The notes beneath the pieces were generated by a model. It had not been told where the DNA came from. It searched no databases and worked only from the letters and a program-made list of their open reading frames with translations. 64,000 nucleotides of DNA from M3007 sp044350415 (GTDB lineage: Bacteria > Bacteroidota > Bacteroidia > Chitinophagales > Saprospiraceae): the NCBI GenBank assembly GCA_044350415.1, contig JBILHQ010000001.1:26907-90906 (forward strand). The letters run 5' to 3'. Below are positions 41,524 to 51,285 of the stretch, piece after piece (position 1 is the first letter of the stretch; each line of letters opens with the position of its first letter). A program made the translations under genes and the position numbers.

Positions 41524-43407
41524 TCACTGGATTATTAATTCCCGGCTCAAATTCCTTCCATTATTATCAGAAACTTGAAGCCAATAGGTGCCGGGGGGTA
41601 TTGTTTTTGTATGCCACTGTTCGTATTGTACGCCAATGACATAAATTTTATCTTGAAAGATATTTTGTACTATTTGGCCATTGACGTCGACCAGCGATAC
41701 CGAAAGTACAGTGTTGTAAAGAGTTGAAATTTCAAGGTTAACTACGCCATTTGCAGGAGCGGGATTGGGAAAAACCAAGATATCGAAGCCATTGATTTCC
41801 AGGTCGGCTACACCTGAGACGACGGTGCTGTCCACGATAAATCCGATGGCATCCAGTGCAGGCTGTATTTCGCTGTTCTGCATAAATAAATGCCAGAACA
41901 GGCCCGACCGCTGGTTTTCCATCATCACCACAATGGGACCCTGGTCAATAGCGAGCCAGGAATTGGCAAACCAGTTTTGGTCCTGGTTGAATGCATCTGA
42001 AAATCCAAAATCACCCCACAGTTTTTCACCAATATTGCGGTAAAAATGCCGGAGTGCGGCCACACTATTGGCGGTAGTATAGGGCATACTGGCCAATGCC
42101 GCGGTGGGCGAAATGGTGCCATTGTCGTTCGATGGGTAAATATCGTGTGCCAGATAGCCGAAGGGATCGTCGCTCGCTGTAAGTCCCCAGCAATCACCCG
42201 AGTAGCCCAAATGGTTTTCCGGATTGGCCACACTGTATGCCTGTTGAATTAAAGCGTGGTTGCGGTTGCGAATAAAATAATTGCAAAATACATCCTTTTT
42301 ATTGCGGGGATCAAAACCCAAATAAGAATAATGGGCAAAAAACATGGGCCCACCGCCAAATGGTCCGGTATAAACCGGATATCCAAAATGAATGGAGTTG
42401 TTTTTGTAAGTACTATTGGCCGTCCATCCAGTTTGGTAAAGAGAAGCTGGTACGGGGTGTGTGGGCGATGCAATGGCCAGGATGTACACAATTTGCGCTT
42501 CATTAAATCCCTTGAGCGGGAAATTCATTTGCCAGGCGTAATTGGGCGACCAGTGCCAGTACAGCACACCGCTGCCATTGCGGCGGTACCAATCCCATTC
42601 CACATCTTCCCAAATATTGGTGATGCCGTCGCGCAGCGAAATTTCCAAAGCGGTATTTCCATCGAAATATTCCCGGGCTGCCAGCAATCCCTGCATCAGA
42701 AAAGCAGTTTCGACCAAATCCCCGCCATTATCGTACTGGCTGAAAGGTATCACGTTGCCGTTATTGCCGTTCATCCAGTGTGGAAATGCGCCGTGAAAAC
42801 GATCGGCGAATTGCAGGAAGGAAATAATCTGGATCATGCGATCTACCGCAGCGTCGCGGGTAATCCAGCCTCTTTCCACGCCCGTTACTATCGCCATAAT
42901 GCCAAAACCGCTGCCACCCGTAGTAATGATATCTCCAGAAGTATTTCTTTCCCGGGCCATACCGCTCACAGGATGGGCCAAATCCCAGAAATACCGGAAT
43001 GCGGCACGTTGTTCCATCTCGAACAACTGGGCATCATTCATATTAAAAGTCGTGGAAGAGGAAGGTTCGGATAGGTCACTTTCGATCAATGGTCCTGCCA
43101 CGGCAGTGACTTTGTAGGAACGGGTGACACCGATACCTTCATCGCCCGTCCAGTCAAAAGTATAATTTTGTTTGCCGACCTGTTTGAGAAAAGTAAAGAC
43201 CATGGCATCGTCGGAACGGTAGACCTTGTAGCCTGTGACATTCGCAGCAGTTACAGCATCCCAAGTGAGTTCAATATGGCGTTCGAAAGGAACAGCCGTT
43301 AATCCGGCAGGTGGCAAAACGGTTTGCGCCTGCACCCATAATGCTGCAAAGCAACCAGCCAACCATAAATTATGGCGTAATTCTAAAATCATAAATAAAG
43401 GCTTCAC
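41524..43407 (-). CDS. GH144 endo-glucanase with fibronectin-III and T9SS sorting domain
   Basis: 627 aa. A signal peptide ends near residue 28 (WLAGCFAALWVQAQ; an in-frame ATG at 43392 is also possible). A fibronectin type III module is at about 32-115 (GLTAVPFERHIELTWDAVTA). GH144/PF10091 follows at about 130-510: RAAFRYFWDLAHPVSGMA, GSGFGIMAIVTGVERGWIT, WEDVEWDWYRRNG, FNEAQIVYILAIASPTHPVP and LAIDQGPIVVMMENQRSG. A T9SS signal ends the protein (VFPNPAPANGVVNLEI, IPPGTYWLQVSD). It is expected to be extracellular and to cut beta-1,2-glucan endo-wise before uptake through SusC/D. It is the first gene of the leftward locus. Confidence 0.88.
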   Translation of the reverse strand: MKPLFMILELRHNLWLAGCFAALWVQAQTVLPPAGLTAVPFERHIELTWDAVTAANVTGYKVYRSDDAMVFTFLKQVGKQNYTFDWTGDEGIGVTRSYKVTAVAGPLIESDLSEPSSSTTFNMNDAQLFEMEQRAAFRYFWDLAHPVSGMARERNTSGDIITTGGSGFGIMAIVTGVERGWITRDAAVDRMIQIISFLQFADRFHGAFPHWMNGNNGNVIPFSQYDNGGDLVETAFLMQGLLAAREYFDGNTALEISLRDGITNIWEDVEWDWYRRNGSGVLYWHWSPNYAWQMNFPLKGFNEAQIVYILAIASPTHPVPASLYQTGWTANSTYKNNSIHFGYPVYTGPFGGGPMFFAHYSYLGFDPRNKKDVFCNYFIRNRNHALIQQAYSVANPENHLGYSGDCWGLTASDDPFGYLAHDIYPSNDNGTISPTAALASMPYTTANSVAALRHFYRNIGEKLWGDFGFSDAFNQDQNWFANSWLAIDQGPIVVMMENQRSGLFWHLFMQNSEIQPALDAIGFIVDSTVVSGVADLEINGFDILVFPNPAPANGVVNLEISTLYNTVLSVSLVDVNGQIVQNIFQDKIYVIGVQYEQWHTKTIPPGTYWLQVSDNNGRNLSRELIIQ

Positions 43408-43879
43408 ACAACAGCACCTTTTTCTGATTTGAAATATTATTTTGAATAAAGGCTGTTACGAAGTGTAAAACTATAAGCATTCTCCCGATTTTGTGCTGTT
43501 GTATACCTCACTACTACTACGCCAAAGGAAATATTAGGTATGAAGTATGAAGTATCAGGTATGAAGTATGCCCGAAATCCAGGAAAATACAGGTCAGTTG
43601 GAGGGAAAGAGGGACATTAAAGGCAATTGGACCATGTGCATGAGAATGATGGTTTTTACAAAGAGAGTCACGGAGGTATAAAGTGAATTTTACGATCTAT
43701 ACCATTACATATATTCAGGATTTTCTTCATACGCACTCCACATCTCCGTAGCTCTCCGTGCCTTTTCGCTGTGGTTCTCCGTGAAAAAAGTTCTCACAAA
43801 GGAGAAATGAAATAGTAATGACCCTCGAGATCAGGTTATATTTTGTAAAAATGCCGTATTTTTCGCAAAAATTTTTAAA
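43408..43879. other. 472-nt divergent intergenic region
   Basis: It lies between the divergent GH144 and GH18 genes and holds no gene. It contains a tandem phrase AGGTATGAAGTATGAAGTAT with a further copy (43537-43570), the CTCCGTG inverted repeat (43655-43787) and an AT-rich stretch before the GH18 ATG. The promoters of both glycanase genes must lie here; TATATTTTG (43846-43855 region) is a weak candidate for the rightward one. Confidence 0.5.
43655..43787. repeat. CTCCGTG/CACGGAG inverted repeat cluster
   Basis: TTTTTACAAAGAGAGTCACGG at 43653 faces a run of CTCCGTAGCTCTCCGTG and TTCTCCGTGAAAAAAG at 43744-43790. The arms pair as CACGGAG with CTCCGTG, with several repeats of CTCCGTG on the right. 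It is another phrase-like hairpin, here in a promoter region instead of at a gene end. Confidence 0.6.
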
Positions 43880-45088
43880 ATGCGCAACATTTTACTCCTT
43901 CTTTCATTCTTTTTTTGCACTCAAACTGCATTCACTCAAAATTTTAAAGTCGTCGGTTACCTGCCTTATTACCGTTTTTCGTGGCTCAATGATATTGAGT
44001 TTCAACGCCTCACCCATGTCAATATTTCATTTGCGAATCCTGTAGACAGTTCAGGAAACCTTTCCGTAGGCGGGGTAAGTATTACGAATGCTGTTCAAAA
44101 AGCACATCAGAGTGGATGCAAAGTATTTATTTGTATCGGGGGCGGTTATCTCACGCCCGAACAAGAGGCCAGTTGGGACTATCTGGCGCTCGAGGCCAAC
44201 AGGCCAGCATTCATAGAAAAAATAGTAGCTTATGTTCAGAGCCACCAACTGGATGGTGTGGATATGGACCTGGAATGGCAATATGTAAAAGATTGGTACA
44301 GCCCATTTGTCGTCGACCTAAATGCTGCCCTGGAGCCGTTGGGTTATGAACTGACCGCAGCATTTCCGGGAAATTACCGCTATCCTAAAGTAAACAACAC
44401 GGCTTTACAACAGTTTGACTGGGTCAATATGATGATTTATGACCTGACGGGCCCCTGGGACCCCAGTCAGCCGGGCCAACACTCGCCCTATTGGTGGGCC
44501 GAAGATTGTGTAAATTATTGGCTAGGCCAGAATATGCCCCCTTCCAAACTCACCTTGGGAGTGCCATTTTATGGTTACGATTTTGGCCAAAGTCCGGTGA
44601 CGGCATATACTTACCGGTATATTGTGAACCAGGACACTCTCAATGCACAAGCAGACCAAACCGCTCAAATTTATTACAACGGTATTCCCACTATTAAAGC
44701 CAAGACACAACTCGCTCAGGAAAAAGTATCCGGTGTGATGATATGGGAACTTGGGGGCGATGTTTATGGGCTGAATAAAGATTACTCCCTTTTGAAAGCG
44801 ATAGATGAAGCCATTACTCCGGTCTCAAATGTAGTCGATAAGCCTATCGCAAGGAATCAGTTGCGATTGTATCCCAATCCTGCAAACGATTGGATATCAA
44901 TGGACATTCCGGGTGATAAAGTGACATTGGTTTGTATTTTTGATGCGCAGGGAAGAAGGGTATTTGAAAAAAATGTGGCGGCCGAAGAAATTCCCCGAAT
45001 TTCCACCAGACAATTGTTGCCGGGCATGTACAGCGTTACAGTATTAACGGCAGATGGCGTGGTGAATGGGCATTTTGTGAAGATGTAA
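43880..45088 (+). CDS. GH18 chitinase-like glycosidase with T9SS sorting domain
   Basis: 402 aa. The signal peptide is MRNILLLLSFFFCTQTAFTQ. The GH18 barrel is recognised by VVGYLPYYRFSWLNDIEFQ, THVNISFANP, GCKVFICIGGG and the catalytic DxxDxDxE motif in LDGVDMDLEWQY (Glu near residue 135); then VNMMIYDLTGPWD and VSGVMIWELGGD. The C-terminal 75 residues (RLYPNPANDWISMDI, LLPGMYSVTVLTADG, HFVKM) are a T9SS signal. The catalytic residues are intact, so hydrolysis of beta-1,4-GlcNAc polymers outside the cell is likely; an ENGase-type activity on glycoproteins is the alternative. Confidence 0.9.
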   Translation: MRNILLLLSFFFCTQTAFTQNFKVVGYLPYYRFSWLNDIEFQRLTHVNISFANPVDSSGNLSVGGVSITNAVQKAHQSGCKVFICIGGGYLTPEQEASWDYLALEANRPAFIEKIVAYVQSHQLDGVDMDLEWQYVKDWYSPFVVDLNAALEPLGYELTAAFPGNYRYPKVNNTALQQFDWVNMMIYDLTGPWDPSQPGQHSPYWWAEDCVNYWLGQNMPPSKLTLGVPFYGYDFGQSPVTAYTYRYIVNQDTLNAQADQTAQIYYNGIPTIKAKTQLAQEKVSGVMIWELGGDVYGLNKDYSLLKAIDEAITPVSNVVDKPIARNQLRLYPNPANDWISMDIPGDKVTLVCIFDAQGRRVFEKNVAAEEIPRISTRQLLPGMYSVTVLTADGVVNGHFVKM

Positions 45089-45103
45089 TAGGAAATTACT
45101 CTG

Positions 45104-45190
45104 TTAGTCCCAAGTCGATCAGTCCCAGGTCCGTAGCGTACACTTGTAAAAACTGCCCTGCTTAGGTTGTATGCTACGGACCTGGGTATT
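45104..45190. repeat. Hairpin element family A, copy 5
   Basis: CCCAGGTCCGTAGCGTAC (45124-45141) pairs with GTATGCTACGGACCTGGG (45169-45186) with one G-T pair; TTAGTCCCAAGTCGATC precedes the left arm and has no counterpart on the right. It lies 15 nt after the GH18 stop. The loop lacks the CCCCAAGC core but has CCCTGCTTAGG. Confidence 0.8.
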
Positions 45191-45282
45191 TACATGGAGA
45201 AACACTCAAAGGAGAGGACTGAATAGTAATTAACGTGAGTTTGGAGATATTTACTTATTATTGAACAAATACGGCTTCTCTT

Positions 45283-45446
45283 TTTCCGTAGAGGAATATC
45301 GAACGCCGAAGTAGCGTAGAGCAGGCCTAAAAGGAGACTATTTCAGGTTTTTACTTGATTTTTCTCAGTACCAGGTGTACGCTACGTTACTTCGGTGTTC
45401 GATATTCGGTGTTCGGTGTTCGATATTCGACATTCCTCTACGGAAA
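45283..45446. repeat. Hairpin element family B, copy 2
   Basis: Outer arms TTTCCGTAGAGGAAT (45284-45298) and ATTCCTCTACGGAAA (45432-45446) are perfect reverse complements. Inside, ATCGAACGCCGAAGTAGCG faces CGCTACGTTACTTCGG, GTTCGATATTCGGTGTTCGG and another TGTTCGATATTCG, so the right arm has gained a tandem duplication. The inner GTAGCG stretch is shared with family A copies 4 and 5. Confidence 0.82.
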
Positions 45447-45548
45447 TGTAGAAAATAGTTATTTTTTCCATCTAACATGCTGAATATCAAGTATATTATC
45501 GCCGGGCTCACGTTAAGTAGTAATTTCTCCCACTTTTACTGCTTAAAA

Positions 45549-45581
45549 TAAAAAAAGCTGCGCACTTTGACAATGCGCAGC
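45549..45581 (-). terminator. Rho-independent terminator of the reprolysin-like protease gene
   Basis: Read on the minus strand, GCTGCGCA - nine nt - TGCGCAGC forms a perfect 8-bp stem (45557-45564 / 45574-45581), followed directly by seven T residues. It lies about 33 nt past the stop at 45614. This is the only textbook intrinsic terminator I found; other gene ends use the long hairpins. Confidence 0.85.
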
Positions 45582-45613
45582 CCAATATTTAATAGCATCT
45601 CTAATCGCAATAA

Positions 45614-48600
45614 TTACATCTTACTCAACCGCATTACACCTGTATCATTTCCGTGGGTCAACCGCAGGAAGTAAACCCCAGCAGGCACATCGGTCAGATC
45701 AATGGTGGTTTGAAAGGCATTGCCATTGCATTCCAATAACAGCGTACGCAACAGGCGGCCGGTAGCATCGTGAATTTCAGCGTGCATTGTACCCGTCGGA
45801 GCAGCGCCTATTTCCAGTTGGAAAAGGCCATATCCCGGATTAGGCGACAACCGAACTCCCCACTCGGAAGTTGGCTCCACAATACCTGACACAATTACCG
45901 GAATGGAGAAGGTACACCCTTTGCTGTCTTTTACCACCACAGTGTACGATCCAAAAGTCACATTCGTAAAAATTTTGCCGTTCTGGTAGTTAGCACCGTT
46001 GTTGATACTGTATTGATAAGGAGGAGTTCCACCCACTGCATTAACAGTTACCGTCTGAGGGAAACTCACTTCGACTGTTGCTGCTACAGCAGTTGGAGGT
46101 TCGGTAATTAAAGCCGTCGTGACTTTAGTGGTTCCAATTGCATCAGTTACAGTAACATTATAGGTGCCGGCCGGGATATTCTGCCATGGTCCGGCAGGAC
46201 TCTGTACGAAGGAATAAGGTGCAACCCCTCCGGAAACAGTAAAGGCTACAGATCCATCTGATCCCCCAAAGCAGGATACATTAGTTAACGTAGTGATGAT
46301 GGTGGGTGGTGCATAATTTATAGTGAATGACACTGTCGTTGAACAACCATTTACATCAGCTACCACTACGGTATATGCGCCATTGGCAAGGGCATTAAAC
46401 ACACCCGACATCTGTGCCGCGCCGCCGCCCAAAGCATAGGAATAAGGTGCCGTACCGCCTACTCCTGCCACAGTTACCCCATTTCCAAGCACATTGGCTG
46501 TTGCGGATACAGGTGTGGGTTGCGTTACTATGATAGATGTCATCACCGTCATATTCATGGCATCCAGTACTTCAAAAGTATGGTTGCCCGGCAATACATT
46601 CAGAAAGGACATGCTGCTTTGTAATATACCACCATCTAAACGGTATTGATAAGGCGGAACGCCTCCAACTACTACAACTGTCGCAGTACCAATCACTCCA
46701 TTGCAGGGAGATACGTTTCCGCTAACAACATCGGTGATCGTAAGAGCCGGCACATCTACAGTAGCGATGACGGTGGTTGTACAGCCTTTTGCATCAGTAA
46801 TATTAATAGTATAGTTGCCATTTGCCAGAACAGTGAAAACGTTAGTTCCCTGTACAGCACCATTGATGGCATAAGTGTAAGTACCCGTGCCTCCTGTGGC
46901 CGTCACTGTAATCACATTTAATACCACGGCTGCAGATCCTGCAACTGCTGCCGGCTGATTAATAGTGACACCACTAGTGGTAGTAGTCGTACCATTACCA
47001 TCCCGGATAACAACAGTATAGGTGCCTGCTGTGAGGCCTCCAAATGTATTAGCCGATTGAAAATCAATACCATTGAGCGAATATTCATAAGGAGGAAACC
47101 CTCCCACACCTGATGCTGTAACAGCGCCTGTTTGTTGACCAAAACAGTCAATACCTGCAGTTTGAACAGCAGTCGCCAAAAGTGTACTTACAGAAACCGC
47201 TACTTGAGTAGTGGAAGTACAACCATTGGCATCACGGACAGTTACCGTATAAATACCATCATTAAGATCAGCAAAAGTGCCGGTGGACTGGAAGTTACTG
47301 CCATCAATACTGTATTCGAATACTCCAGTGCCGCCAGAAGCAGCTACCTCCAGATCATCGAAGGTCACAGCAGTGGATACAGCAATAGCAGCGGGAGCCG
47401 TAAGCGTTAAGGAACCGGCGTTTTGAGTAAAGCCCAAAGCATCGGTTACGACGATGGTGTAAGTGCCTCCGCTGAGGTTTTCAAACACATTGGATAACTG
47501 TGATACCCCTCCAGTAATGCTGTAATTTAATGGAGCAGTTCCACCTGCGGTTGTTACCGTAATTGTCCCATTATTCCCACTGTTACAGGAAATAGTAGAG
47601 GTAACAGCTACAGTGGCGTTGAGTGTATTTTGAAGAATAATGATCTGAAATATTTGACTGTTCAGCCATCCGTTATTATTCTGGTCTAACACATCAAAAT
47701 TGAATTGGTCGGCCACAGCAGTATTGCCATTGTGGGTATAGGTTACCAGTCCGGTATTGATATTGTCTTGTGTGAAAGTTGAACCTACCCCCATTGTAAT
47801 ACCATTCAACTGGAGTATTCCGTTTGCAGGCAAAGCGGTAAGTGTAAAGACGCCTTGGCCCGGAGTTCCGGAAACAGCCGCTGCAAGTAACGTGCTGGTC
47901 ACTGTACCTGTCGCATTGCTGGCTACAGTGAGCGGACTATTGGTCACCATTTGCGCAACAGGAATATTGCCGGAGAAACAAAAATTCAGGCTCCACGACG
48001 TGATTTGCCCTTCATCTTCCCCTGGATAATTGTCATTTACCAAAAGTGTCCAGACTCCCTGTGCATTCTTGCCATTAAAGGACGACAGCAATCCAAGCGA
48101 TTTGAAAATACCACTAATGGCTGGTGGAGTACTGTTGCAAATGTTCTCAAATCCATCTGCCGTGGCAACAGCAGCATCATTAAAAGTGGCAACAATATTA
48201 TCATTGGAGCACCCAAATTCTGCAGCGGGCGCGCCCGGGCGGTCAAACAATCGCATAGTATCATTATCAGGCCCTATCAAAGAAGCATCAAGATCACCGA
48301 TATAAGTATGCAGAATATTGATGCTGATATCTACATCCTGGATGAATTTACTCACTGGCACATTCAATACCGATGAAACATTGGCTGATCCGCCAACTGC
48401 ATCAATCAATACGGGAATATTCGTGCTTGCGTACATTTGATTGCACTGTTCAGCACCAGTCTGGAATGCATTGAAATTATTAAAACCACCTGCACCGCAT
48501 TGGTTCGCACCTTTTACCCGCCAGTAATAAGGTGTTGCTAATGCCAACAGCGGGGTTTGAACACTGTTGGTAGCAGTATTCAGCGTAATGACCGATTGCG

Positions 48601-51007
48601 CAAAGGAAGGGCTGGTGGAAATTTCCACCATATAGTTATCTGCGTATTGCACCTGATGCCAGCTTAAGGTGGCATTAACAGCAACACCTGTACTGGCATT
48701 TGCCGGGCTCACACCGCTAGCAAATGCCGTTGGGATACCTGGAAGGACAGACAATAATAAGGTTTGCGTACGGGTGATGGTACCGGAGACACCTGTTACG
48801 GTGAGGGTGTAACTGCCCGCCATCGCTGGAGTCAGTCCACTTACAGTTACCTCAACCGGACCGGTTGGTGTGATTTGATTCGGCGTAACCGTTACTTGTG
48901 CTCCTGCAGGTGCACCAGCAACAGAAAGATCCACTGGTAATGCAAAGCCTGTTAATGCGATAGTTTTTAAATTAAAAACGGCATTATTACCTGCACAAAC
49001 TTCCGCGGTATTGGTGGTGGCCGAAAGTAAAAACGTGGGTACCAATGACCCCTGAATAGTAAAATTGATATTGGATATATCAAAAAACACATTGCCTACA
49101 CCCTCCACTTTTACCCGACAGGTAGTGGAGGTCACATCATAAGGCACCGTGATTAACGCGGAACCGTTATTCGGGACACTTTCCGCCAAAACGGTTGGGT
49201 AAGTATATCCACCATCGGAGGATAATGTAATTTTGACATTGGAACAGTTCACTGGTGGCAGGTCCGTACCAGTCACATTCCAGGTGACCAATTTTTCTTC
49301 CAGCGCATACCAGGTAACGTTAGTATTCGGCACAGTCACTACAAATGGTCCGGCAGTGCCAGCAACGGTAAGCGTTACATTGTCTTCTTTGGTACAGCCC
49401 GCACCAGCGTGATTATCGCGCACCACCACCCGAAAGTTCATGGAACGTGCCACACCGGGGAGTTCTTCCCATTGACTATTGGTATTAGATATCAAATCGG
49501 GAAGGCGCGGAAAATAGCGTGTTGGAGAGGTTGCGGGGTCATAAGACCGGAAAAGAGGGCCGCCGATACTCGTCGAAACGGGTGGCATAGTAGCCGACTG
49601 GTTGTCCATTTGCTCCCAGCAATAAGTCAATACATCACCATCAATATCACTACCAGAAGCCGTGAGGGCGAAAGGCGTGGATTTAGGTATGGTATAATTG
49701 GGCACATTCCCAACAGTCGGCGCGGTATTTCCAGTTACGGTTTTCACCGGGCACCCATTGCCTGTACCAGTATTGGTAAAGGCTGAAATTTCCTGGATAT
49801 TAATCGCATGAAAATAATCATCGCTGTTGCTTTGCACATCGGGCGGACAAATACCTGCATATCCCATAATAGTCGAACCTGAACCGGGCTCCATGGCGGT
49901 AGAACTATTGATATTGCCGCCACAGGAATTATTAAAACAGTGATTTCCACCAAATTGGTGGCCCATTTCGTGTGCAACGTAATCAATATCAAAAGCATCG
50001 CCAATTGGAGCACCGCTGCCCGTAACGCCATTAGCTTTGCTGGTATTATTACATACCACACCTAAGCCCGCAATACCACCTCCACCAGTACTGAATACGT
50101 GGCCGATATCATAATTGGCCGCACCAATTCGCTGCGTTACTGTAGTCTGATTTTGACCGAGCATCGTACCCCCATTATTGTTGGTATATGGATCGGTAGT
50201 CGCATTCAGAAAAATCAGGGTGTCGGTATTAGCAATTAATTGCATGGTAACAGCGAGGTCTTTTTCATAAACGCCATTTACACGATTCATAGATGAATTG
50301 TAAGCAGCCAATACCAACGGTTTGGTATTGCCGTGGAAGGCTGCATATTCACCCGTACAAGCCAGGGCAAGCCGGTATTTTCGCAGTTTACAATCGCCCG
50401 CTTCAGGCTCATCCTTGTACAAAGAAGGTGTTTCCTGCGTTATTTCTTCCCAATTATCTGACGCTTCTGAAGTGGTCAGACACGCATAATTTTCATTTTT
50501 CCTGCGTTGATAGTCTTTTTTGAAGTAGACGATGCCGATACCTGCATCACCATGAAAATAGGGGTCAATAAAGAAAGAACCTGCACTTGGGGAAAACGTC
50601 ATGGCATGAAATCCCCAGGGTGTAAGATCGCATTTGATAATGGCCTGTGGATCGTCGATTCCCCGGCCGGTATAACACCGGATTTCGGGGTAACGCGCCT
50701 GAAGGTCGGGGTGCATGACGGAGGATTCCCATATTTCAAAACGAGCCGTCTTTCCGTCAGGTAATGGTAGGGTAATTTGTGTAGTGCTGTTTTCCTGCTC
50801 AGCCGTGGCCAGTAAAGTGCGGAGAACAGGTAAATTAAGACTTACCGTACGGTACTTTGTTGGTTTAATATATCGCTCAAATCCGGAAGCAGCGTTCAGC
50901 GATCGTTCAGAAATATCTGACCAAAAAGCAGGCGAGTGTTGTTGCCCTTGGAGCAGGTGGATAGTGCTAAGTAGCAATATCAGTTGAAAAAGGAAACTTT
51001 TTACCAT
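45614..51007 (-). CDS. Giant reprolysin-like metalloprotease with P-domain, SprB repeats and T9SS signal
   Basis: 1797 aa. The signal peptide ends at about residue 21. A pro-region (TTQITLPLPDGKTARFEIW) is followed by the M12B-like catalytic domain (about 205-430) with the zinc motif HEMGHQFGGNH near residue 350 and AMEPGSGSTIMGYAG as Met-turn. Ig/fn3-like modules follow to about 880, then a proprotein-convertase P-domain (VDISINILHTYIGDLDASLI ... WTLLVNDNYPGEDEGQITSW, about 900-1040), a cadherin-like linker, eight SprB-type repeats (about 1160-1710) and a T9SS sorting domain (RLSPNPGYGLFQLEI, VPAGVYFLRLTH). It is a secreted, surface-held protease; the substrate is unknown. The P-domain often aids folding or substrate binding. 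Confidence 0.92.
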   Translation of the reverse strand: MVKSFLFQLILLLSTIHLLQGQQHSPAFWSDISERSLNAASGFERYIKPTKYRTVSLNLPVLRTLLATAEQENSTTQITLPLPDGKTARFEIWESSVMHPDLQARYPEIRCYTGRGIDDPQAIIKCDLTPWGFHAMTFSPSAGSFFIDPYFHGDAGIGIVYFKKDYQRRKNENYACLTTSEASDNWEEITQETPSLYKDEPEAGDCKLRKYRLALACTGEYAAFHGNTKPLVLAAYNSSMNRVNGVYEKDLAVTMQLIANTDTLIFLNATTDPYTNNNGGTMLGQNQTTVTQRIGAANYDIGHVFSTGGGGIAGLGVVCNNTSKANGVTGSGAPIGDAFDIDYVAHEMGHQFGGNHCFNNSCGGNINSSTAMEPGSGSTIMGYAGICPPDVQSNSDDYFHAINIQEISAFTNTGTGNGCPVKTVTGNTAPTVGNVPNYTIPKSTPFALTASGSDIDGDVLTYCWEQMDNQSATMPPVSTSIGGPLFRSYDPATSPTRYFPRLPDLISNTNSQWEELPGVARSMNFRVVVRDNHAGAGCTKEDNVTLTVAGTAGPFVVTVPNTNVTWYALEEKLVTWNVTGTDLPPVNCSNVKITLSSDGGYTYPTVLAESVPNNGSALITVPYDVTSTTCRVKVEGVGNVFFDISNINFTIQGSLVPTFLLSATTNTAEVCAGNNAVFNLKTIALTGFALPVDLSVAGAPAGAQVTVTPNQITPTGPVEVTVSGLTPAMAGSYTLTVTGVSGTITRTQTLLLSVLPGIPTAFASGVSPANASTGVAVNATLSWHQVQYADNYMVEISTSPSFAQSVITLNTATNSVQTPLLALATPYYWRVKGANQCGAGGFNNFNAFQTGAEQCNQMYASTNIPVLIDAVGGSANVSSVLNVPVSKFIQDVDISINILHTYIGDLDASLIGPDNDTMRLFDRPGAPAAEFGCSNDNIVATFNDAAVATADGFENICNSTPPAISGIFKSLGLLSSFNGKNAQGVWTLLVNDNYPGEDEGQITSWSLNFCFSGNIPVAQMVTNSPLTVASNATGTVTSTLLAAAVSGTPGQGVFTLTALPANGILQLNGITMGVGSTFTQDNINTGLVTYTHNGNTAVADQFNFDVLDQNNNGWLNSQIFQIIILQNTLNATVAVTSTISCNSGNNGTITVTTAGGTAPLNYSITGGVSQLSNVFENLSGGTYTIVVTDALGFTQNAGSLTLTAPAAIAVSTAVTFDDLEVAASGGTGVFEYSIDGSNFQSTGTFADLNDGIYTVTVRDANGCTSTTQVAVSVSTLLATAVQTAGIDCFGQQTGAVTASGVGGFPPYEYSLNGIDFQSANTFGGLTAGTYTVVIRDGNGTTTTTSGVTINQPAAVAGSAAVVLNVITVTATGGTGTYTYAINGAVQGTNVFTVLANGNYTINITDAKGCTTTVIATVDVPALTITDVVSGNVSPCNGVIGTATVVVVGGVPPYQYRLDGGILQSSMSFLNVLPGNHTFEVLDAMNMTVMTSIIVTQPTPVSATANVLGNGVTVAGVGGTAPYSYALGGGAAQMSGVFNALANGAYTVVVADVNGCSTTVSFTINYAPPTIITTLTNVSCFGGSDGSVAFTVSGGVAPYSFVQSPAGPWQNIPAGTYNVTVTDAIGTTKVTTALITEPPTAVAATVEVSFPQTVTVNAVGGTPPYQYSINNGANYQNGKIFTNVTFGSYTVVVKDSKGCTFSIPVIVSGIVEPTSEWGVRLSPNPGYGLFQLEIGAAPTGTMHAEIHDATGRLLRTLLLECNGNAFQTTIDLTDVPAGVYFLRLTHGNDTGVMRLSKM

Positions 51008-51285
51008 AATTAAATATGCCGTAAGAGGTGTGGATTACAAAAAATAATGGAATGAAGGCATTAATACGCTGCTAAGGTAGTTGGTGTTTTAGAATCCTCA
51101 ATTATCCTGCAGCAAATTAGATAAAAATGATCATTTCTTCTTTCAATGACCATTTGATGATATTTTTTAAAAATTTTTTTAAAAATTTTGCAAAATCTTC
51201 CAAAAATACAATATATTTACACTAATAATCCTTATTTACAAAATACAAATAATTAAATTCACTGCAAACACCAATAATTATCGCT

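Larger units (their letters stand above)
45089..45613. other. 525-nt convergent intergenic region with two hairpins and a terminator
   Basis: There is no gene. In order it holds hairpin A copy 5, hairpin B copy 2 and a canonical terminator for the leftward reprolysin gene. Confidence 0.7.

Noticed and set aside
43818..44045. Alternative forward frame at the GH18 start
   Set aside because: It overlaps the GH18 signal peptide in another frame and has no coding features.
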